Positions 5,582-8,739 of a stretch of 8,739 nucleotides of DNA are shown piece after piece. The notes below the pieces were generated by a model. The model did no database searches, was not told the DNA's origin, and saw only the letters and a list, made by a program, of their open reading frames with translations. Position 1 is the first letter of the stretch. The number at the start of each line of letters is the position of its first letter. Both the position numbers and the translations under genes were made by a program. This stretch comes from Solirubrobacterales bacterium (GTDB lineage: Bacteria > Actinomycetota > Thermoleophilia > Solirubrobacterales > Solirubrobacteraceae): assembly GCA_003134675.1 (NCBI GenBank), contig PLBZ01000034.1, positions 1 to 8,739 of the forward strand, given 5' to 3'.

Positions 5582-6666
5582 CCGTCCTCGGTGATCGCCA
5601 CGAGGTCCTCGATGCGCACGCCGAGACGACCGGGCAGGTAGACGCCGGGCTCGACCGTCACCACGTTCCCGACCTGCAGCGGCTCCTCGCCCGCCAGGCG
5701 TGACAGGCGAGGGCCCTCGTGGACCTCCAGCCCGACGCCGTGACCGAGGCCGTGGCCGAAATGCTCGCCATGTCCGGCCTGCTCGATGAGCTCCCGTGCC
5801 ACCCGGTCCAGCTCGCGGCCGCTAGGGCCGGCCTTGACCGCGGCGAGCGCCTGTTCCTGGGCTGAGCGAACCAGCTCGTAGATCTCCCGTGCCCGCGCGG
5901 AGATCCGCTCGCCGGTGGCGTACGTGCGGGTGCAATCCGAGCAGTAGCCCTCGTGCAGCGCGCCCCAGTCGATCGTGAGCAGCGCGTCCCTGTGAATCTC
6001 CCGTGCGCGCGGTTCGGCGTGCGGCAGGGCGCCGTGCGCGCCCGCGGCGACGATCGACGGAAAGCTCGGGGCCTCGGCGCCGAGGCGACGCATGCGCAAC
6101 TCCAGCTCGATCGCCACGTCTCGCTCGGTGCGATGAACGACACCTGCTTCGAGCACGCCCTGCAGCGCCTCGTCGGCGAGCTCGGCAGCTCCACGGATAC
6201 GGTCGATCTCCCCCGCATCCTTGACCGCCCGCAGCTGCTCGACGGCGCCGGCGCAGGGCACGAGCTCCCACTCCGCGCCGAGCAACTCGGCCAGGCGCGC
6301 ATGCTGCTTGACGGTGACGCTCGCGTCGTCGAACCCCAAGCGCCTGCCCGCAGCGTTCCCGAATGAGGAGAGCGCACGGACGGCAGCCTCGAGCAGATCG
6401 CCCGCGGCGATCTTGCGATCAAACTCGTCCGGCACCTGCGCGGCGGATTGGGCGGCGTAGCGAAAGTCTGTGAAGAATCGGTGGGGCGGGCGGGAATCAA
6501 ATTTCTCCGCGACGATCAGGGTCAACCCGTTGGTGCCGGTGAAACCCGTGAGGTAGCGCACGTTGACATGGGTCGCGACGAGCAGCACGTCGACGCCGCG
6601 CTCGCGCATATCGGCCGCCAGGCGCGCCGCGCGGCCGGCGACATCGGCGCCTGTAGCGCTGCTCAC
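5533..6666 (-). CDS. pepQ: M24B Xaa-Pro peptidase (aminopeptidase P / prolidase family)
   Basis: This 377-residue cytosolic metallopeptidase of the pita-bread fold should cleave peptides with proline in the second position. The N-terminal creatinase-like domain (about 1-140) includes VNVRYLTGFTGTNG (34-47). The catalytic domain carries the five expected dinuclear-metal ligands: Asp233 (TIDWGA), Asp244 (CSDCTRTY), His309 in HFGHGLGHGVGLEVHEGPR (302-320), Glu339 (VEPGVYL) and Glu353 (RIEDL). The length resembles the short B. subtilis YqhT type usually found beside efp. Aminopeptidase versus dipeptidase cannot be separated by eye. The start is GTG 6666, overlapping the aroQ stop as GTGA, with GAGG six bases upstream. 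The longer open frame to 6783 lies within aroQ. Its 3' end overlaps the convergent membrane gene by 49 nt. Confidence 0.95.
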   Translation of the reverse strand: MSSATGADVAGRAARLAADMRERGVDVLLVATHVNVRYLTGFTGTNGLTLIVAEKFDSRPPHRFFTDFRYAAQSAAQVPDEFDRKIAAGDLLEAAVRALSSFGNAAGRRLGFDDASVTVKQHARLAELLGAEWELVPCAGAVEQLRAVKDAGEIDRIRGAAELADEALQGVLEAGVVHRTERDVAIELELRMRRLGAEAPSFPSIVAAGAHGALPHAEPRAREIHRDALLTIDWGALHEGYCSDCTRTYATGERISARAREIYELVRSAQEQALAAVKAGPSGRELDRVARELIEQAGHGEHFGHGLGHGVGLEVHEGPRLSRLAGEEPLQVGNVVTVEPGVYLPGRLGVRIEDLVAITEDGQEILSRLGKELTVVS

Positions 6667-7118
6667 GAGTCGCCTCGATCGAGCTCCTCGCGCAGCTGTA
6701 GCAGAGCGTCGCGGTAGCCGTCTGGGCCGAGACCGGAGATCGTCGCGAAGCAGAGCTCCCTGATGACCGAGACGCGGCGCCACGGCTCGCGGTTCTCGAT
6801 GTCGGACAGGTGAATCTCGAGCGCTGGCAGGCCGGCGATCTCCAGGGCGTCACGAATCCCCCACGCATAGTGGGTCCAGGAACCCGGGTTCAGGAGGATC
6901 GCGTCGGCCTGCCGGAGGGAGTGCAGGTGCTCGACGAACGCTCCCTCGTGGTTGGTGTGAAAGAAGCTCGTGGCGAGCTCCAACGTGCTCGCGTGCTCTT
7001 CGATCTGCCGCTCCAGCTGGGGCAGCGTCAGGGTTCCGTAGTGCAGCGGATCGCGACGGCCGAGTTGGTCGAGGTTGACCCCGTGCATGACCTCTATGCG
7101 ATAGCGCGTCTTGCTCAT
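6663..7118 (-). CDS. aroQ: Type II 3-dehydroquinate dehydratase
   Basis: This 151-residue enzyme matches the flavodoxin-like dodecameric dehydroquinases that make 3-dehydroshikimate, the third shikimate step. Active-site residues are visible: Asn15 in HGVNLDQLG, Arg22 and catalytic Tyr27 in LGRRDPLHYG (19-28), TNHEG (55-59), Asn77 in NPGSWTHYA (77-85) with His83, His103 in EIHLSD (101-106) and Arg114 in REPWRR. The usual NGPNLNLLG is HGVNLDQLG here, and the HHS near Arg114 is RVS, so this is a divergent branch, but the key residues remain. The ATG at 7118 overlaps the aroKB stop as ATGA and has GAGGAG eight bases upstream. The stop overlaps pepQ. It supplies the step right after the AroB half of its upstream neighbour. 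Confidence 0.94.
   Translation of the reverse strand: MSKTRYRIEVMHGVNLDQLGRRDPLHYGTLTLPQLERQIEEHASTLELATSFFHTNHEGAFVEHLHSLRQADAILLNPGSWTHYAWGIRDALEIAGLPALEIHLSDIENREPWRRVSVIRELCFATISGLGPDGYRDALLQLREELDRGDS
6673..6676 (-). promoter_or_regulatory. Ribosome-binding site deciding the pepQ GTG start
   Basis: GAGG on the minus strand, six bases before GTG 6666, inside the aroQ 3' end. It supports the GTGA-overlap start over the longer upstream reading frame. Confidence 0.55.
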
Positions 7119-8587
7119 CCCACGAGCTCCTCGACGGCCGCGCGCACGTCCTCGGCAGCGACCTCACAGCCATGGTTGACCTCGCCGGGCGCCTTCACCA
7201 GCACGAATGGGACGCCGCCTGCGCCGAGGCGCTTCTTGTCGCGCGCGGTGGCGTCGACGATCGCATCGGCATTCGCACCGGCGTCGAGCGTCACGGGGAG
7301 GTCGCGGGCGAGCAGCAGCTCGCGCACCTGTTCGCGCAGGGGCTCTGTCCCTGAGAGCCGCAGTGCAGTCAGCAGCCCGAGGCCGACCGCTTCGCCGTGG
7401 CGATAGCGCGAGTAGCCGGTGACGGTCTCGATCGCGTGCCCGACCGTGTGCCCGAGGTTCAGCACCTGGCGGCGCCCGCCGTCGCGCTCGTCGGCGGCGA
7501 CGACCGCGAGCTTGGTGCGCACGCACGCGAGGATCGTGCGCTCGTCCACCTCATCACCGCGCGCCACGATCTCCCAGAGCTCGCCTCCGGCGATCAGTGC
7601 GGTCTTGAGCACCTCCACCCAGCCGGCGGCCAGCTCCTGTGCAGGCAGCGTCTCGAGCGTGGCCGGATCGACGATCACACCCGCCGGTTGGTGATAGGCG
7701 CCGACGTAGTTCTTTGCCTCTGGAAGGTCGACGCCGGTCTTGCCGCCGTAGGCCGAGTCGACCTGGGCCACGAGGGTCGTCGGGAGGTGCACCACGGGCA
7801 CGCCGCGCTGGTATGTGGCGGCGCAGAACCCGGCCAGGTCGCCGACCACACCACCGCCCAGCGCTACCACGTGGTCGGCGCGTGTCATACCGGCGGCCAC
7901 CAGCTCATGCCACACGCGTTCAGCGCTTGCCAGCGTCTTGTGCCGCTCGCCGGGAGGGATGCTCACCAACGCCCGCATATCCCCCAGCCGTTCGGCGTAG
8001 AGAGCAGCGACGGTCTCATCGGTCACGCAGAACGGACGCGAGGAGGACCGGTCGAGCGGCCATACCTGCTCGAGCTGCCCAGTGGTGAGCAGACCGCGGC
8101 CGACCAGCACCGGGTACTCACCGGACGCGGAGCTGGCCCACACCAGCACGGCGTCGGCCAGCTCTTCATACAACGCCGAACGTTCGGAGTGAAGCGCCAG
8201 GAACGCCTCTCGATCGCGGGCGAGCGGACGTTCCGCGCCGTCCTGTGATGTATGGATGCGCTCCCAGGCAAGGACCGGATCGGAGTCGAGCAGCACGGTG
8301 AGATGCCCGGCGAGCGCCTCGCGGACGCGCCCGGACAGAACGCTGCCGCCGCCGAGCGCGAGCACGTCGCGCGTACTTGCATCGTCGAGCAGCTCGCAGA
8401 CGAGCTTCTCCTCGTCCGCCCGGAACGACTCCTCGCCGTGGAGCTCAAACTCGCGGGCTACAGAATGGCCGAAGCGCTCCGCCAGCAGCGCATCGCTATC
8501 GAGCGGGCTTGCGCCCCGCTGCTCGGCCAGCCGAGCCGCGACCGTCGACTTGCCGGCCCCCATGAAGCCGATCAGGACGAACGCCAC
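7115..8587 (-). CDS. aroKB: Bifunctional shikimate kinase / 3-dehydroquinate synthase
   Basis: A 490-residue fusion. Residues 1 to about 152 are shikimate kinase: Walker [10 protein letters not shown] (7-15), DSD (30-32), substrate Arg56 in SFRADE, GGG (79-81), lid Arg120 in ERPL and Arg136 in [10 protein letters not shown]. Residues from about 156 on are 3-dehydroquinate synthase: PPGERHKTL (211-219), [11 protein letters not shown] (244-254), [19 protein letters not shown] (269-287), metal ligands Glu325 ([11 protein letters not shown]), His380 ([11 protein letters not shown]) and His397 (RHGEAVGLG), and [10 protein letters not shown] (448-457). The linker is only a few residues. The enzyme covers steps two and five of the shikimate pathway, while AroQ downstream does step three. 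The start is GTG 8587, placing the kinase P-loop near the N terminus as usual, with AGAGG five bases upstream. It overlaps aroC by 16 nt and aroQ by 4 nt. Confidence 0.97.
   Translation of the reverse strand: MAFVLIGFMGAGKSTVAARLAEQRGASPLDSDALLAERFGHSVAREFELHGEESFRADEEKLVCELLDDASTRDVLALGGGSVLSGRVREALAGHLTVLLDSDPVLAWERIHTSQDGAERPLARDREAFLALHSERSALYEELADAVLVWASSASGEYPVLVGRGLLTTGQLEQVWPLDRSSSRPFCVTDETVAALYAERLGDMRALVSIPPGERHKTLASAERVWHELVAAGMTRADHVVALGGGVVGDLAGFCAATYQRGVPVVHLPTTLVAQVDSAYGGKTGVDLPEAKNYVGAYHQPAGVIVDPATLETLPAQELAAGWVEVLKTALIAGGELWEIVARGDEVDERTILACVRTKLAVVAADERDGGRRQVLNLGHTVGHAIETVTGYSRYRHGEAVGLGLLTALRLSGTEPLREQVRELLLARDLPVTLDAGANADAIVDATARDKKRLGAGGVPFVLVKAPGEVNHGCEVAAEDVRAAVEELVG
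7127..7132 (-). promoter_or_regulatory. Ribosome-binding site of aroQ
   Basis: A strong GAGGAG on the minus strand, eight bases before ATG 7118, embedded in the last codons of aroKB. It lets aroQ be initiated independently of, as well as coupled to, aroKB. Confidence 0.6.
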
Positions 8588-8739
8588 CCGATCCTCTCGC
8601 GATAGGCGCGGACGGCCTCCAGGACGTCGTCGATGTGATCGCCCCCGAACTTCGCGCGGTAGGCGTCGGCGAGCACGAGCGCCACCATCGCCTCGCCCAC
8701 CACCCCGGCCGCCGGCACGGTGCAGGAGTCGGTGCGCTC
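8572..8739 (-). CDS. aroC: Chorismate synthase, C-terminal end (runs off window)
   Basis: The last 55 codons of aroC lie here and read [18 protein letters not shown], then a helix containing [15 protein letters not shown], and end [11 protein letters not shown]. The block [RS]-[ST]-D-x-C-x-V-P-A-A-G-V-V-x-E-A-M and the following helix with FGGD are the standard C terminus of chorismate synthase. This FMN-dependent enzyme converts EPSP to chorismate, the last shared step of aromatic synthesis. The TGA at 8574-8572 lies inside aroKB, a 16-nt overlap in another frame. The start and most of the gene are outside the window. The reading frame has no interruptions in the part seen. Confidence 0.93.
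   Translation of the reverse strand, partial: ERTDSCTVPAAGVVGEAMVALVLADAYRAKFGGDHIDDVLEAVRAYRERIGWRSS
8593..8597 (-). promoter_or_regulatory. Ribosome-binding site deciding the aroKB GTG start
   Basis: AGAGG on the minus strand, five bases ahead of GTG 8587 and within the aroC 3' end. It supports the GTG start, which gives the kinase its normal short lead before the Walker A motif. Confidence 0.55.

Noticed and set aside
7397..8248. Plus-strand open frame opposite aroKB (283 codons)
   Set aside because: AroKB has full catalytic motifs on the minus strand. The plus-strand product is His/Arg/Gly-rich and matches nothing known.

Overview
The window is a GC-rich, gene-dense bacterial chromosome segment. 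Gene content, gene order and the many GTG starts suggest an actinobacterium. The order aroC-aroK-aroB-aroQ-pepQ-efp-nusB, an AroK-AroB fusion and an unusual type II dehydroquinase (HGVNLD instead of NGPNLN) suggest the deep-branching Thermoleophilia/Solirubrobacterales side of the phylum. This taxonomic placement is an inference, because no rRNA or other direct marker is present.

Right block, minus strand, 8739 down to 5533: the 3' end of aroC (chorismate synthase), a fused shikimate kinase/3-dehydroquinate synthase gene (aroKB), aroQ (type II 3-dehydroquinate dehydratase) and an M24B Xaa-Pro peptidase (pepQ-like). All junctions overlap (16, 4 and 4 nt), so this reads as one translationally coupled shikimate-pathway operon. 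It supplies chorismate for aromatic amino acids and other aromatics.

Left block, minus strand, 2980 down to 1: efp (elongation factor P), nusB (antitermination factor), a short xseB-like gene (exonuclease VII small subunit) with no xseA beside it, ispA (short-chain prenyl diphosphate synthase) and the 5' two-thirds of a half of dxs, namely the first 294 codons. Spacing is 8 or 17 nt or 4-nt ATGA overlaps. IspA and DXS are the consumer and entry enzymes of the MEP isoprenoid route.

Between pepQ and efp, which are normally neighbours in this type of cluster, sit two plus-strand genes (3051-4349 and 4331-5581). They encode paralogous multi-spanning membrane proteins that share the blocks PAYGGSL, GHPEELL, GLAxAxKxWALLA, SHPLI and LLLRCxLDxWxxxYY. 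They look like GT-C-fold (GT87/DUF2029-like) polyprenyl-phosphate-dependent glycosyltransferases, but the family match is by pattern only and the substrate is unknown. This pair splits the ancestral operon. Its second gene runs 49 nt antisense into the end of pepQ. It diverges from efp over a 70-bp gap holding a perfect 9-bp inverted repeat.

No tRNA, rRNA, CRISPR array, insertion sequence or convincing intrinsic terminator was seen, and no stretch of 300 bases lacks a gene. The part most worth following up is the duplicated membrane-protein pair and its divergent regulatory region.
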